A stretch of 64,000 nucleotides of DNA from Terramyces sp. JEL0728 (GCA_027603945.1 JADIIU010000070.1:1-64000); one strand, 5' to 3'. Positions 10,684-21,886 are shown, counted from the stretch's first letter. Program-made: numbers and translations. Notes: generated from the sequence alone by a model not told the origin.

Positions 10684-11103
10684 ATGCAAACTGAAAAACC
10701 ATGCAATGTCTGCACGGATTTTAGGAAACTACGAAAGAAAAACAAGAAATTGTTAAAGGAAGAAGTGCCATGTCCGCTAGATAAAACAACACTCGGAAAT
10801 TACACCTGGGGATTCCTACATACAATGGCAGCATACTACCCGCAAACCCCTTCAAAGTCAGACCAACAAATAATGAAAAACTTTATAACTGGATTATCTC
10901 GATTTTATCCTTGTTCTTACTGTGCAGAACATTTACAAAAAGAAATAGTTACAAACCCGCCGGATGTAAAAAACAACTATACGCTCAGTATGTGGTTTTG
11001 TAATGTTCATAATGAAGTTAATGAGAGGCTGGGTAAGCCTACATTTGATTGTTCACGAGTGTTTGAAAGGTGGAAGGATGGAAACAAGAACTGTTTTGAA
11101 TAA
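10684..11103 (+). CDS. ERV1: ERV1/ALR-type FAD-linked sulfhydryl oxidase
   Basis: A single-exon ORF of 139 aa. ERV1 reoxidises MIA40 in the mitochondrial intermembrane space. The N-terminal shuttle CxxC is at Cys7/Cys10 (KPCNVC), the active-site CxxC is in FYPCSYCAEHL, the FAD-binding helix region contains WGFLHTMAAYYP, and the structural cysteines and flavin contacts are in CNVHNEVNERLGKPTFDC. Size fits the family. The start lies 7 bp after the BCAS2-like stop, so any 5' UTR must overlap the upstream coding region or be nearly absent. Confidence 0.95.
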   Translation: MQTEKPCNVCTDFRKLRKKNKKLLKEEVPCPLDKTTLGNYTWGFLHTMAAYYPQTPSKSDQQIMKNFITGLSRFYPCSYCAEHLQKEIVTNPPDVKNNYTLSMWFCNVHNEVNERLGKPTFDCSRVFERWKDGNKNCFE

Positions 11104-11237
11104 ATGATATTTATATTTCCCCGATCCAGTACTGTTGGCGGTTAAGGTGTATTAGTTTCACAATATCTAGTCTGAGTTAAAACAAATCTGCATTCAATTT
11201 AAACTACACATCTTTTTACTTTTTTCAAGGAATAGAA

Positions 11238-12502
11238 ATGGGCAAATTGATTTACCTTGAAGCCATCAGAGGCATAGCAGCAATGATGGTAGCTCTCCAC
11301 CATTTCGACTTGGGAATAACAGCCAACAACAACTACCTTATCCAACTAAAAAACCAGTACACAATCCTACAGCAACTTATAGATGGAAACCTAGCAGTTA
11401 CAATGTTTTTCATCTTGTCTGGAAGGGTTCTGACTTTATCGTTTCTAAAGAAAGAGCTATCACTGTCTTCATTTGAAAATTTATCTGCCAGTGTATTCAA
11501 GAGAAGTTTTAGGCTGGTAATACCAGTCCTCGTCGTTTTATTTATTTCGCAATTACTTGGATACTTTAAGTTGCATGATGCGGTGCATCAAGCGAATGTA
11601 ATTGCAGGAACAAGTGATTGGTACCAACCACCAACAGAGTTCAGCTCATTCACTGAATTCCTGGTTTTCATTGTCAATATTTTTACAAATACGTTTTATA
11701 TCAACAATAACGATTATTATCCATTCAGAATCAGTAACTTTCGATTGATCTAGTGTGGACTATACCCTTGGAATTGTACGGCAGTTGGGTAATGTACATG
11801 GCAGCAATAGCAACAGTTACATTAACGCATAGATTGCTGTTTCTTGTGCTATTGGTTATTTTCAATTGGTACGTGAGCACTTGGTCGTGTGTTTTTATAC
11901 TGGGTATGCTGATTACCGAGTGTTCAATCAGGGGATACCTTGAACAATTACAAAGATTATCGTTCTGGGCATTCAGGGTACTTTTATTTGTGTTAATGTA
12001 CACTGCTCATCGGTTTTTATATGCTGGCGGTGCATATTGGAGTTACTTGGATTACAAATACTCTAGAGATTTGTACCAGACTGGTTCTGGCAGTATTGGC
12101 GATCCTGGTGATTTATGGTATCAACCACAAGATCCTAGAATTCTTTTGGCAGTCTGTATTGTATTGTTTGTTGAAGTTACGCCATTCTTGCAACAGATAC
12201 TAAACACCCGTATGTTTGACTTTTTAGGTAGAGTTTCATTTGGATTGTACCTGGCTCATGGTGTAGTGCTGTCTGCGTTTATTTCAAGAATACTAGTCGC
12301 ATTGAACTCTACTGGGATGCAGATGGACCATATTCAGATTATATGTTTCTTTGCGTTTTGGTTTCTTTCATTCTTTTTTGGATGGATGGTTTACAAGTTT
12401 GTTGATATTCCTGCGGTTAAACTATCTAAACAGATACGTAAGTTGTTTATCAAAAAGTCACTGGCGACCAGTCAAAGTGTTATTGTCCGCTGCCAGCCGT
12501 AA
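11238..12502 (+). CDS. Acyltransferase 3 family membrane protein, paralogue A
   Basis: Exons are 11238-11733 and 11754-12502 with intron GTAACTTTCGATTGATCTAG (20 nt); 414 aa. The family transfers acyl groups to sugars, lipids or other substrates at membranes. The N-terminal signature LIYLEAIRGIAAMMVALHH carries the conserved His; about ten hydrophobic segments follow, and FDFLGRVSFGLYLAHG near residue 325 is the typical late motif. Tandem with paralogue B, sharing the intron position and phase exactly (before WTIPLE). Substrate cannot be told. Confidence 0.9.
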
Positions 12503-12881
12503 TAGAATGATATTCGTAGAATAAATAGCCCTCTGCGTTTATCGAAAACACAAAGTAACTGTCAAATCGGCAAAGCAGGTAATCCAGTCTTGCGATCAGA
12601 GATATGGCTGGTGATATTCATATCTCCAAGTTGTTTCATCTTGAATGGATCAGCACTTGCATTGAAGTCGCATCCACGGCGAACCATTTTTTAAGAATAC
12701 TTTGGGTCTGATTTAAACACCTCCTACTTGCCACCTATAGAATTGGAATCTGGCAAACCATTCATTAAGCTAATTTCAAGTGAGAACAGCGGTATTCAAA
12801 TACTATGGAAATCCATATTCTCGTGGAATTGAAATCGTGGATGATAAAAAAGTATAAATGCTGATGAATGCAGTCAGCCGC
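12503..12881. other. Intergenic between tandem acyltransferase genes, 379 bp
   Basis: No gene can be supported. Several short coding-like runs exist, e.g. on the minus strand FDSYFVFSINAEGYLFYE, but they lie in conflicting frames without clear splice signals. They may be remnants or chance. The plus-strand frame of paralogue B extends upstream to an ATG at 12858. Confidence 0.4.
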
Positions 12882-14230
12882 ATGACAAAGTTAATCTACC
12901 TTGAAGCTATCAGGGGGTTTGCGGCACTTGTAGTAGCTTTGCACCACTATGATCTAGCTGTAACACTAAACTATGGATTTTCGTACAAACTCAAAGATAA
13001 CTACCCTCTATTACATATACTATTGGAAGGTAATCTTGCAGTTACAGTGTTCTTTATCCTATCTGGCCGCGTGCTCACGCTATCAGTTTTGAAAAAAGGC
13101 ATGACAATCACATCGTTTGAAAGTATAGCTTCCGGCATCTTTCGAAGGAGTGTCAGGCTACTGTACCCAGTAATCACTGTCACTTTGTTTTCTCAAACTC
13201 TGGATTATATGGGAGTGTACGAGAATACACCGGAAGCGAAAAAGATTACGGGAAGTTTTTGGTACAACCGACCGGCGAAATTTCAAAAGTTTTCTGAATT
13301 TGTGGTATATTTCGTAAATCTGTTTACCAACGCCTACTACCTGGATAACTTGTTGTACTTTCCGTTCAAAGTCAGTAAGTATTGTCTAAAATAGTCTGGA
13401 CGATTCCAGTCGAGCTTGTTGGTAGTTGGGTAATGTTCCTGGTTGCCATAGTAACAATTTCTATTCCAAAAAAGAAACTCGTTTTCCTTGGGTCAATGAT
13501 TTTAATGTCTTGGTACATCAACTCGTGGGCAAGCACTTTTATTACAGGAATGTTTATCGCTGAATGTGCAAACAGAGGCTACTTTGAAAAATGGTACAAA
13601 CCACAATGGGTATGGATAGTCAGAATTATTCTACTAATTTCAATCTTTACTTCATACAAAGCTAGAGATTTTTGGGGAATCTTTTCAAGTCTCAAGTACT
13701 CTAGAGATATTTTCAGTACTTCAAAGGGAGAAGTTGGCAGACCTAGTACCCAATGGTACGAACCACAAGATGAAAAAATCGTAACTGCGTTATCTATTAT
13801 TCTACTTTGCGAAATTACACCTGTTGTGCAAGAAATTCTCAATTCCGACTTGTTTGATTTTTTAGGAAAGATATCCTACGGACTTTATTTGGGTCATGGT
13901 GTCGTTTTACTTGGGGTTACTTCAAACTTGATTGTATGGTTGGATCACTGGGATGTCAATCCAGATACAAGACATTTCATTTCATTTATTGTTTATTGGA
14001 TAGCAACGATATTACTGGGATGGCTGATTCATAAGTACGCAGATGCACCTTCAGTCTCATTGTCGCACTATGTACGCCAGTTGTATGTAAGTGATCTGGC
14101 TACCAACGGATCTTTTTGGAGCTATTTTTCATCAAGAAGAAACAAAAAGATTGTCAACTCTACATTCCGCTATTTCATTGAAAAGTCTGAAAGGCTGTTT
14201 CCAAAAGATGACGGATATATTCCGGTTTAA
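12882..14230 (+). CDS. Acyltransferase 3 family membrane protein, paralogue B
   Basis: Exons are 12882-13374 and 13395-14230 with intron GTAAGTATTGTCTAAAATAG (20 nt); 442 aa. The start at 12882 gives MTKLIYLEAIRG, parallel to MGKLIYLEAIRG of paralogue A; an in-frame ATG at 12858 would add eight residues. It carries the same conserved HH motif (VVALHHYD), multiple membrane helices and FDFLGKISYGLYLGHG, plus a basic C-terminal tail about 30 residues longer than in A. Overall the two proteins are clearly homologous but well diverged, so the duplication is not recent. Confidence 0.9.
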
Positions 14231-14695
14231 ATAAACTGAAAATAGTTTGATTTTCAATTTACATCCTTTTACCAGAAGACTGCAACATCCTTTGCATCTA
14301 ATGCCAGATGATCAGCAAAGTTTGAATTCCCAAACATGGATCGGAGAATTTTTGTTCATCGCTTTGATTGGCTGTGCTTATCCAAAGCCACTAGTCACAT
14401 GACTCATTTCGAGTATAAATACCAGACGAAAACACACAATTCTTATCTTCTCAGGCCTATTGGCTAAGATCAAGTGTAGTATCTGTTCTTTTCAGTGTGA
14501 CAACTGAAATTCTACCCTAGGGTAGATGTTGTCAAGCTAATTTTTGTTATGAGCAGGTGGTTCGGATGCTTGCATTTGGCCGCGTTGCACCGGTTTCCTC
14601 TGTATCGCACTACATCAGAGTGAAGCCAAGCACTGCTAATTCCTTTATAAAAATGAAAACAATTCTCATCCGGGTTAGCTATTTGTATTCTCACA
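14231..14695. other. Intergenic, 465 bp
   Basis: No gene seen. AATAAA directly follows the stop of acyltransferase B (14230 region). A TATA-like block (GAGTATAAATACC near 14410) and an AT-rich stretch could be promoter elements for a plus-strand gene. Confidence 0.4.
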
Positions 14696-14896
14696 ATGAG
14701 CAAACGAACTAATGTCGGTGGGGATCTAACTGCATCTCTACAGAAATGTGCAATCAGCTACACAACACCATCACCGCTGATGCCAGTTGTAGATCCGCCA
14801 GAGACAATAGTGTCATTCATCTTGGAACAACTTGTACGAAAGAACAGCCAAATGTACAAAAATAAATACTGCTATATTAAAAAGCGAGGGGATTGA
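14696..14896 (+). CDS. Hypothetical 66-aa protein
   Basis: A small open frame runs from ATG to TGA. The translation is neutral to basic with a possible amphipathic helix (ETIVSFILEQLVRKNSQ). I recognise no family. It fits the gap before the convergent arrestin gene and has a plausible upstream TATA-like block, but its short length makes chance possible. Confidence 0.3.
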   Translation: MSKRTNVGGDLTASLQKCAISYTTPSPLMPVVDPPETIVSFILEQLVRKNSQMYKNKYCYIKKRGD

Positions 14897-14965
14897 TTTC
14901 AAACGATAAATCGGCTTTGCCTCTGCGGATGGTAAAAGTCTTTTCCTCTTCATCTATATTAAACA

Positions 14966-17002
14966 TTAAATACTAATTAGGATTGGTTTGGGGAGGGGCT
15001 TTGGTCTTCTGGTCTTACGTTTAGGTTTCTGCAAAGCACTAGTCTTGCTTGCTTTTGTAAGAGTTCCGGTTTTGTTGGATCTAGTAAGAGTTCCAGTCTT
15101 GTTTACCCTTTCTTTCTTGTCAATATTAAACGTTTTTTTGACAGGTGGATGGATTATGATTGTGCTAGGTTTTGGAGGCAGTTCTGGTTTTGAAGGTGTT
15201 GGCAATTTAGTTTTGATTTTCCTTGTTCTTGGTGGAGGAACTGGTTCGTCTTTCGGAGCAGTCATTGCAAATTCAATCAAGCCGAAAGCTTTGTCCATAA
15301 TATACCCCAAATTAGCTGAAGGTTTATGTACATTTTCAGGGTCTATTATGTTGAAATTTAGTGGTTCAGTTACTGCTGGTCTCGTCTTTGCTTGAGAAAT
15401 CTGGATATTGTCGAGGCCATCAAGTATATCACCAATAGAGTCTCGGTTGTCATTATTCCACATTTTCTGAGATGGACTAAGGCATTCTTCAAGAATAATT
15501 GATTGCTCTGCTAAATTTCGATATCTATCCTCTGCCCCAGTATACTCTGTTGGTTGGATAACGATTTTTTTCGGCTGTGCTTTAACTAGCTTTGGAGCTG
15601 GTTCGCTGTTTCTTCTTTTTTGAGGAGCTAGAGGTTGTGCGGGATCATTTGCTTCCCAAGGCAGCCTTCGAGCAATATTACGGTCCAGCGAACGGAAATC
15701 GCCACTACTTGTCCTGTAATCAAGGTTGTCTATTTCTGCGAGAGGCGGTAAAGCAGGTGGTTTTGGAGGATTAAGCGACGCAGGGTGACACACTTTCAAA
15801 GGAAACTCGATATTTAAATCTTTGGCAAATAGCCCAGGCATTGATACTCCAACTACTACTCGACATACTAATTCAGATAGACTCGTTTTGCCGATAGTAT
15901 AGAAATCAGGCTATAGTTAGTTGCTAATGTACCGGAACTGTTAGGTGAAGTGTGGTCCTGCGAACTTCGTTGGGCTCAAAATAATAATTCTTGTCATTAA
16001 AATTCATGGTTTTCGCATTCAAATATTTCACTTTGATCTCATCATTCTCTTTACCGCTTTCGATTGCTGGACAGATCATGAGCAACTTTTTCATAAACGA
16101 TACTTTAATGCCAGATACCTAGGTTAACTTGGACTTACACTTCTCTTTGTACCGTTCGTGACTTTAATTTCGATTGAGATTGTATTGCCAGACGAAACAA
16201 ATGAGTTCAATAATTGTCCTTCCAAGTGTACAACTCCAGCACCTCCCAAGAATACCGGCTTTGAGTTTACTGCTGTTATTGCATTATCTAGACTCTTTTC
16301 TAGTTCCAGATTCCACTGATCAACTACTGCTGCATGTTTAGTAACAAAAGCAGTATCTGTTTGAGCACCATACTTGAACGACACTAACCTAGACATTAAA
16401 ATCACCATTACCCTGTAACTGAGTAAACTAATCTAGAGCAATTCGAAACTTCAAATGAAGCTGGAACATCTTTTGGTAGTTCAAAGGAAAATTCAAATAT
16501 CTACGATAAGGATTAATTACCGTCTTTCCTTTAACAGCCGAATAGTATCCTCCTTCTCTAATTGGACCGCCAACCGCTTGCGAAGGCGGACAGCGATCTC
16601 CTTGGTACAGGATTTTTGACTTTAAGAATGACAGACTTTGTCTGAAGCTAGGCCGTAGTATTTCTTGATTAATAGCGGTATACCTTCGATTCCATTCAGT
16701 TCTACTGATATTTCGCCCAGCAATAAATATTTACTTGTGCTAGATGCAACCTCAAGCCGTCCGTTGATCGATCCTCCAGCAACGTGCAAGGAAGAATCAA
16801 ATACTACATTTATTTTCAGTTTTGAACATTTTCCTGACGTTGATGGTATAGGGTTGAATTTTACATTTGAAGTAGGTTGAATAGGATCACTGTGCAACAA
16901 CGGTGGCAACCGTGGAAGTGAAGATGCTTGAGAGTAGTCAGAAAGCTGTGAGTTTGATCTGGATTTATCTGCTATTGTACAAGAAGTGAGTTGTGTATCC
17001 AT
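14966..17002 (-). CDS. Arrestin-domain protein with long proline-rich tail
   Basis: Minus-strand exons are 16684-17002, 16521-16663, 16412-16500, 16139-16388, 15933-16118 and 14966-15910; introns are 20, 20, 23, 20 and 22 nt; 643 aa. The arrestin N domain has HVAGGSINGRLEV and SFLKSKILYQGD and continues through FEFSFELPKDVPASFE. The C domain follows, ending in LNIEFPLKVCHPASLN. The last 280 residues are a disordered Pro/Lys-rich tail with a short repeat (NKTGTLT, twice). Alpha-arrestins and VPS26-like relatives act in cargo sorting; proline-rich tails often bind ubiquitin ligases, but I see no clear PPxY here. The first intron is buried in an ORF that otherwise ends early, and splicing it restores the conserved FLKSKIL motif. 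Confidence 0.88.
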
Positions 17003-17329
17003 ATCGAGTTTGATCAATATTAAAATTTATCAACACGGTTTTAATATTTGGTTTGTCATAGCGCGTACTCCCCCTCGCACAAAAGATGGATAATTGGATG
17101 AAAGGGGAAATCCCGAATAACTGCCTGCCTCGCACCTGTACCCCAAGCTACTTAATGGAATAGTGGGCAGAAATATTGCAACATTGACAGAAATATCCCA
17201 GAGTAAAAGAGTAATGGAGGGGCGGAACTTGGCCAAATCTCGATATTTGTCTGTTACCTGTCACCTCGTATATATACACCTGTCAATGACTCAAATATAA
17301 AGAGTCATCAATCGCAAATGAAATTCGTA

Positions 17330-17890
17330 TTAATCTTTATTCTTTTTGATTTTGTCCAGCAGATGGGATATAACGTTCGACATTACTGGCTGCCCTTTCT
17401 TTGTCTTTTTAGACAGCTTCGTGTGGATTTCAGATCGCTACGGTTACAGAATACACACTTTTTCTCTACTCTGCTTCAACTGTTCCTGTTTCTCTTCCTT
17501 TTGCTTCAATATTTCCTTTTGTTACAGGGAAATTACTTGTCTCTTTATCGCCTTTTCATTCTTTTTATCCAATATTTCCTTTTGTACTTTGTTGAATGGA
17601 TTCGCCTTTCTTCTAACTGTCAATGGAAATATACCTTTTCTCCGTTATCTGATTAAGCTATTCCGTACCTTCTGATATTAGTATAAAGTACGCTTGGTCC
17701 ATTCTATTGTTAGCATTGAAAATACTGCTGTGGTTTCCAATCCTTCCTCCTTTAGCAATTTGGTTAGATTCTTTTTCAGCTTATATCGTCGCTGCATTTC
17801 CTGCTCCTTTGCTTTCTTCCTTGCTGCTGTTAAATATCAATTGCCTGCAATTGCCTCTGTTGAATTCCCAAATCTTTTCTTATCCTTCAT
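17330..17890 (-). CDS. FYV7: FYV7/CCDC59-type rRNA-processing protein
   Basis: Minus-strand exons are 17845-17890, 17726-17826, 17692-17703, 17669-17671, 17635-17648, 17537-17612, 17459-17515 and 17330-17437; 138 aa. FYV7 acts in 40S pre-rRNA processing. The hallmark C-terminus KLSKKTKKGQPVMSN followed by LLDKIKK is present, preceded by a Lys/Glu/Gln coiled coil. Seven introns interrupt only 417 coding bases: an 18-nt GC-AG intron GCAATTGATATTTAACAG, then 22, 20, 20, 22, 21 and 21 nt. Exon 4 would be only AAG (3 nt); alternatively introns 3 and 4 form one 43-nt intron. The family call is firm; the N-terminal exon details are less so. Confidence 0.85.
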
Positions 17891-18190
17891 TTTTTTTGTC
17901 AAAAAACCAAGTGTATGCTCACAGTTGACTAAATCCAGCGACTAGAGAATTGTATCTGTCAGCAATAAATTCTCCAATGCGCACTGCATTCTATCAACGG
18001 CTGGTCTTATGTACCTCACATTCGCATCACAAGCCAAAGATCAAAGAAGTGAAAGGATACTGTAGCTTCAAAATAAACAGAAACAGCGAGCTACTGCAGC
18101 TGAAATATTCATTGCTAGAGCCCAATAATAATTTGTTTTAATTTTCGCCACGTCCCTTTGATTTTTTTGATTGCTTTCAGCAACTCTGAA
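17891..18190. promoter_or_regulatory. Divergent promoter region FYV7/GCS1, 300 bp
   Basis: No gene seen. It separates the minus-strand FYV7 start from the plus-strand GCS1 start, so it should carry both promoters. T-rich runs precede each ATG. Confidence 0.5.
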
Positions 18191-19466
18191 ATGGCAGATT
18201 ATCGCAAAGACGTAATGGAATTGGCTCAACTGCCTGCAAACAAAGTCTGTATTGATTGCGGTAACGAATATATTTAACCATAGGAGCTCACACACCTCAA
18301 GTATAGAATATTATAACAATAGTGGGCTAGTGTTACATTTGGAACTTTCTTTTGTTTGGAATGCTCCGGAGTGCATCGCAGTCTCGTAATATCTATTATT
18401 TATCCGTAGGGAGTCCACATTACATTTGTGAGATCAGTAACAATGGACAAATGGTCGGATGTTCAAGCTAAAAGGATGCAGCTGGGAGGAAATCAGAATG
18501 CACTGGAATTCTTCAAATCACACCCTGGTATTTGATTATTTAAAAAGATTATCGAGAGAAAATGAGTATTCCAGAAAAATACAACTCGGAATTCGCGGTA
18601 TTTTATAAGGAAAAAGTAATTCACGATTGATTTCAGCTAACCGCTTTATGTAATGGCGACCCATGGACTATGCCGCCTGTCGGATCAAAGAGACCTTCGG
18701 TTACTCCAGCGTCAACACCAACCACAAATCAGTATTCAATGCCTACCAAGGAGCAGAATGAAAACTTTTTTGCTGTAAGAGGAAATTAATTTTAGACTAG
18801 AGGAGATGAAAATAAGAACAGACCAGACAATCTGCCGCCAAGCGCTGGTGGTAAATATGGAGGATTTGGCAATTCCTATGAACCACCAAAGAAGGAATTA
18901 AACCCGCTAGACGACCCAATGGCTACTATTTCCAAAGGCTGGAGCATGTTTTCGTCATTTGCTGTTCAAGGAGCGAAATTAGCAGTAAGCGGTGCAGAAA
19001 CACTTGGGAAAACTGTAAATGAACAAGTACTCTAGATTTAAGCTAGGTAATCAAACCAACGACAGCTGCGGTTAGAGACCCTGAATTCAACAATAATATT
19101 TCATCATATGTCAGCAACATTGGACAAAAGTTCACAGAAGTTGGATCAAAAGGCTTTGTTATTGCTTCTGAAACCGCTGCCAAAGGATATGACATGGCAC
19201 AGAGTACAATTTCACAAGTAAACGGCTACGCTTCTGTTCCTCACGATCAATATGAAGAACGAGGTGCGCATGATGCCTATGATCCATGGATGCCAAAAGA
19301 AAAGAAACCAGAACCTAAATCTGAATCTGAATGGGATGACTGGGATAAACCGTCTTATGAAAATGTCGAACCAACACCTGCCAAAGAGTTTACCCAGGAA
19401 CCAGCAAAAGTAATCAATGTCCAACCTCCAGCTCCCAAAGCAAACGATGAATGGGAAGATTTCTAA
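18191..19466 (+). CDS. GCS1: ArfGAP (GCS1/ArfGAP1 type)
   Basis: Exons are 18191-18260, 18284-18300, 18323-18385, 18410-18527, 18548-18615, 18637-18774, 18796-19026 and 19047-19466; introns are 23, 22, 24, 20, 21, 21 and 20 nt; 374 aa. It activates Arf1 GTP hydrolysis in Golgi COPI traffic. The zinc finger is rebuilt across splices: CIDCG in exon 1, then [16 protein letters not shown]. The arginine finger is in GVHRSLGVHI. The C-terminus has an amphipathic, Ser/Thr/Gly-rich segment resembling ALPS motifs and ends with EWDDW and NDEWEDF, like WxxF/coat-binding motifs. Exon 2 is only 17 nt. Confidence 0.95.
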
Positions 19467-19485
19467 TAAACAATTTGTATTAAAT

Positions 19486-19806
19486 TTATTCAGAGTGAAC
19501 TCTATCTCCGCCAATATGATATTCCTTTACCTCCAGCGTCTTGTCGAAATATCCTAGTGGTCCAAGATCGCAGTCGGCACAAATCAAATATTGTATTCCG
19601 GCTTCATTTATCTTTGAAAATCCTATGTTTTCAAATGCCATCATATTCTGCACTGTCCAGTAATATCCAGGGACAAGCTCGTCCTCATTAGCCTTGAGGA
19701 TACTCTTTAAAGAAACTGCTTGGATAGTTCGCTGAGCAGTATTTTTCAACAAAATCACACATTTGCAACGGGGACAGTGGAGTTTTGGGTTTTGTGCTTC
19801 AGTCAT
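19486..19806 (-). CDS. DSS4: MSS4/DSS4 Rab-binding chaperone
   Basis: A single exon of 106 aa. MSS4/DSS4 binds nucleotide-free Rab GTPases and stabilises them. The zinc ligands are in LHCPRCKCVIL and ICADCDLGPLGY, both family hallmarks, and the spacing and length fit. It is convergent with GCS1, 19 bp between stops, and its start is 21 bp upstream of the SDR stop, all on a very tight layout. Confidence 0.9.
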   Translation of the reverse strand: MTEAQNPKLHCPRCKCVILLKNTAQRTIQAVSLKSILKANEDELVPGYYWTVQNMMAFENIGFSKINEAGIQYLICADCDLGPLGYFDKTLEVKEYHIGGDRVHSE

Positions 19807-19827
19807 TTGAAATTAGCAAAGATTTTA

Positions 19828-20535
19828 TTACCAACTTTCAGATGAAGGACGTATTACCAGCTCAAAAGTCCAAGTCGACTTTGGCTGTTTATGCAATTGG
19901 ACATAATTCAATGCTACTGCATCCGGTTGGATATAATCATCTGCGTTTGTGCTCTTTTTCCATGCTCTCCCTCTTTCGCTGTCAACAACTCCATCAATAA
20001 TCACGTGGGAGACATGGATACCCTTAGATCCATATTCCCTTGCTAAGCTTTCAGCCAGGGCTTTTGTTGCGAATTTAGGGACTGCAAGCGGCACGAAATT
20101 AGCTGCACCGCGTAGAGCTGCAGTTGCACCAGTAATGATCACAGTCCCTTTTTGTCTTTCAAGCATTCCTGGCAATAGTCCTTGCAAGAAATGAACAGTC
20201 CCGATTGTCTGCAAGTTGAATGCAGATAGTAGATCCTTGGTGTCAACATTCAAGAACGGTTTTGGTGAAAATGGAGCACCGGCATTCATGACTGCAACTT
20301 CAACCGGGGGAAGTTCTTTGACAATGAATTGCGTTGCATTTTTGATACTGGCTTCGCTGGATAGATCGCATTGAACGGCGGTTGCATTCCCAAGTTCTTT
20401 CTGGATTTCGTTGAGATAAGCTTGGTTTCTTGCAAGCAGTGCGACATGATATCCCTCCTTTGCGAATGTTCTTGCAAGGGATGCACCAATGCCAGGCCCA
20501 ACACCAGCTATTACCGCGGTCTTTAATGCTGCCAT
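19828..20535 (-). CDS. Short-chain dehydrogenase/reductase family protein
   Basis: A single exon of 235 aa from ATG 20535 (an upstream in-frame extension is unlikely because it would overlap the DnaJ promoter). The Rossmann motif is AGVGPGIGASLARTF and the helix-4 motif is VMNAGAPF. The usual Tyr of YxxxK is not present: the region reads FVPLAVPKFATKALAES, as in a subgroup of bacterial-like SDRs that also have the late motif WTFELVIRPSSESW. Substrate unknown. It shares only 37 bp with the divergent DnaJ gene. Confidence 0.85.
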   Translation of the reverse strand: MAALKTAVIAGVGPGIGASLARTFAKEGYHVALLARNQAYLNEIQKELGNATAVQCDLSSEASIKNATQFIVKELPPVEVAVMNAGAPFSPKPFLNVDTKDLLSAFNLQTIGTVHFLQGLLPGMLERQKGTVIITGATAALRGAANFVPLAVPKFATKALAESLAREYGSKGIHVSHVIIDGVVDSERGRAWKKSTNADDYIQPDAVALNYVQLHKQPKSTWTFELVIRPSSESW

Positions 20536-20572
20536 TTTACCAAGTTTGTGGCTTGAAAAGCTTTTGAAAAAA

Positions 20573-21886
20573 ATGTCCACTCCAACATATTACGAAGCGC
20601 TTGGAGTGAGCAGAAATGCAACACAAGATGAAATTAAAAAGGGATATAGGAAAATGGCACTTAAATATCATCCAGACAAAGCCGGGACAAGTGAAGAGGC
20701 TGCGGCAAAATTCGAAATTGTCGCAAAAGCATACGGCACACTCAGCAATGAAAAAACCAGGCAAATATATGACCAATATGTATTTACTACTTAATGATAG
20801 GGCGAAAGAGGATTGGAAATGATGAAACAAATGGGAGACATTTCAATTATACAGGATGCTTTATTGCAAGCAAATCAATATTTAATGAGCTTGGGTCTTA
20901 TTACAGCACTGTTGATTATTTTCCATTCATTCTTGGCCGTGCGAATCGATGGTAACAACTCGTGGCCGTATTTCGCAGTTTTCGTTCCTTTGTTTATCAT
21001 TGATATCATTGCGCTTGTGTTCTTTGCCAGAAGCTTACCAGCACCAAAAAACGAAGATCAAGAAAGGATCTCTGAAGAGGACAGGAAGAGCATTGAAACA
21101 GTTAAACGAATGGTGCTGATTTGCTTCGTTTTATTCACCGTATTCCAAATTCTAGTGTGTTTGCAGTTGGATGGTGCTACGGATATTTCATGGTGGATTG
21201 TGTTTATCCCGTGGTTTGTAATTGAAGCTGCACTACTGATTCAAAACTTTTTGATGACGATTGCACAATGCATGGAACCTGTATATGACACTGAACCGGC
21301 TGAAGGACAGGAACCAGAACCTAGAGGCTTGACTGTATTTGAAATACTTCAAGTGACACTCAGAAACTTTTACTTTTACGCCGTCAGAATCACTCAAATT
21401 ATCCTTGTGATTCTAAAGTTGGATGGGATGTCAACAGACTGGAGATTTATCTTTTTTCCATCGTGGATTCTTGGGTTCTTGATTGCTTTGCGTTTAGTGT
21501 TTGACACTTTGAAAGTAAAGTATGCCAAAACTGTAAAACCTGAAAATACTGGAAAGATTATCTTTGACTGGGTAATGTTTGTCATTTGGGCTGTGCTATT
21601 CTATACTTTTATGGCATTATTGGTGTCTCGCTTAACCGATGGCAGTTCTCCGAGTGCGGCAGTGATATTCATCCCAATATTTATCATATTGGCTCTACTC
21701 CAATGTTGTTTCTCTTGCTGTCTACCTTGTGTAGTTCAGGGAGCCAAAATGGAATTTGAACAGCAAATGAATATGGCACCAGAGGAGGTTCAGCCTGAAG
21801 ACGAAATAATAATTGCAATTGACAAGAGGATCGAAGAATCCGCTATTCCCTCCGCTTCAACACAAACATTACAGCTATCAAACTAA
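20573..21886 (+). CDS. DnaJ domain fused to a TMEM185-like membrane domain
   Basis: Exons are 20573-20779 and 20801-21886 (21-nt intron with TTAATGATAG); 430 aa. Residues 4-75 are a J domain with HPD in LKYHPDKAG, and splicing continues it into DQYGERGLEMM, a standard J-domain end. From about residue 90 the protein is a multi-span membrane domain with pairs of hydrophobic helices and a repeated pattern (FLAVRIDG, CLQLDGATDISW, VILKLDGMSTDWRF) typical of the TMEM185/FAM11 family. Together this suggests an ER-anchored Hsp70 co-chaperone. The fusion joint lies one exon downstream of the intron, in a continuous frame. Confidence 0.85.

Noticed and set aside
14988..15395. 135-aa hydrophobic plus-strand ORF
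   Set aside because: It mirrors the Pro/Lys-rich arrestin tail, which continues in frame from the spliced arrestin domain.
14966..15841. A separate 291-aa proline-rich gene
   Set aside because: A 22-nt consensus intron at 15911-15932 joins it in frame to the arrestin domain, completing the FPLKVCHPASLN block.
16622..16640. A 17-nt GT...AG intron for the arrestin gene
   Set aside because: It would keep frame, but the 20-nt intron at 16664-16683 has the full consensus and restores the conserved FLKSKIL motif.
17318..17945. Plus-strand ORFs rich in Leu/Phe/Ser
   Set aside because: They are antisense shadows of the Lys/Glu-rich coiled coil of FYV7 on the minus strand.
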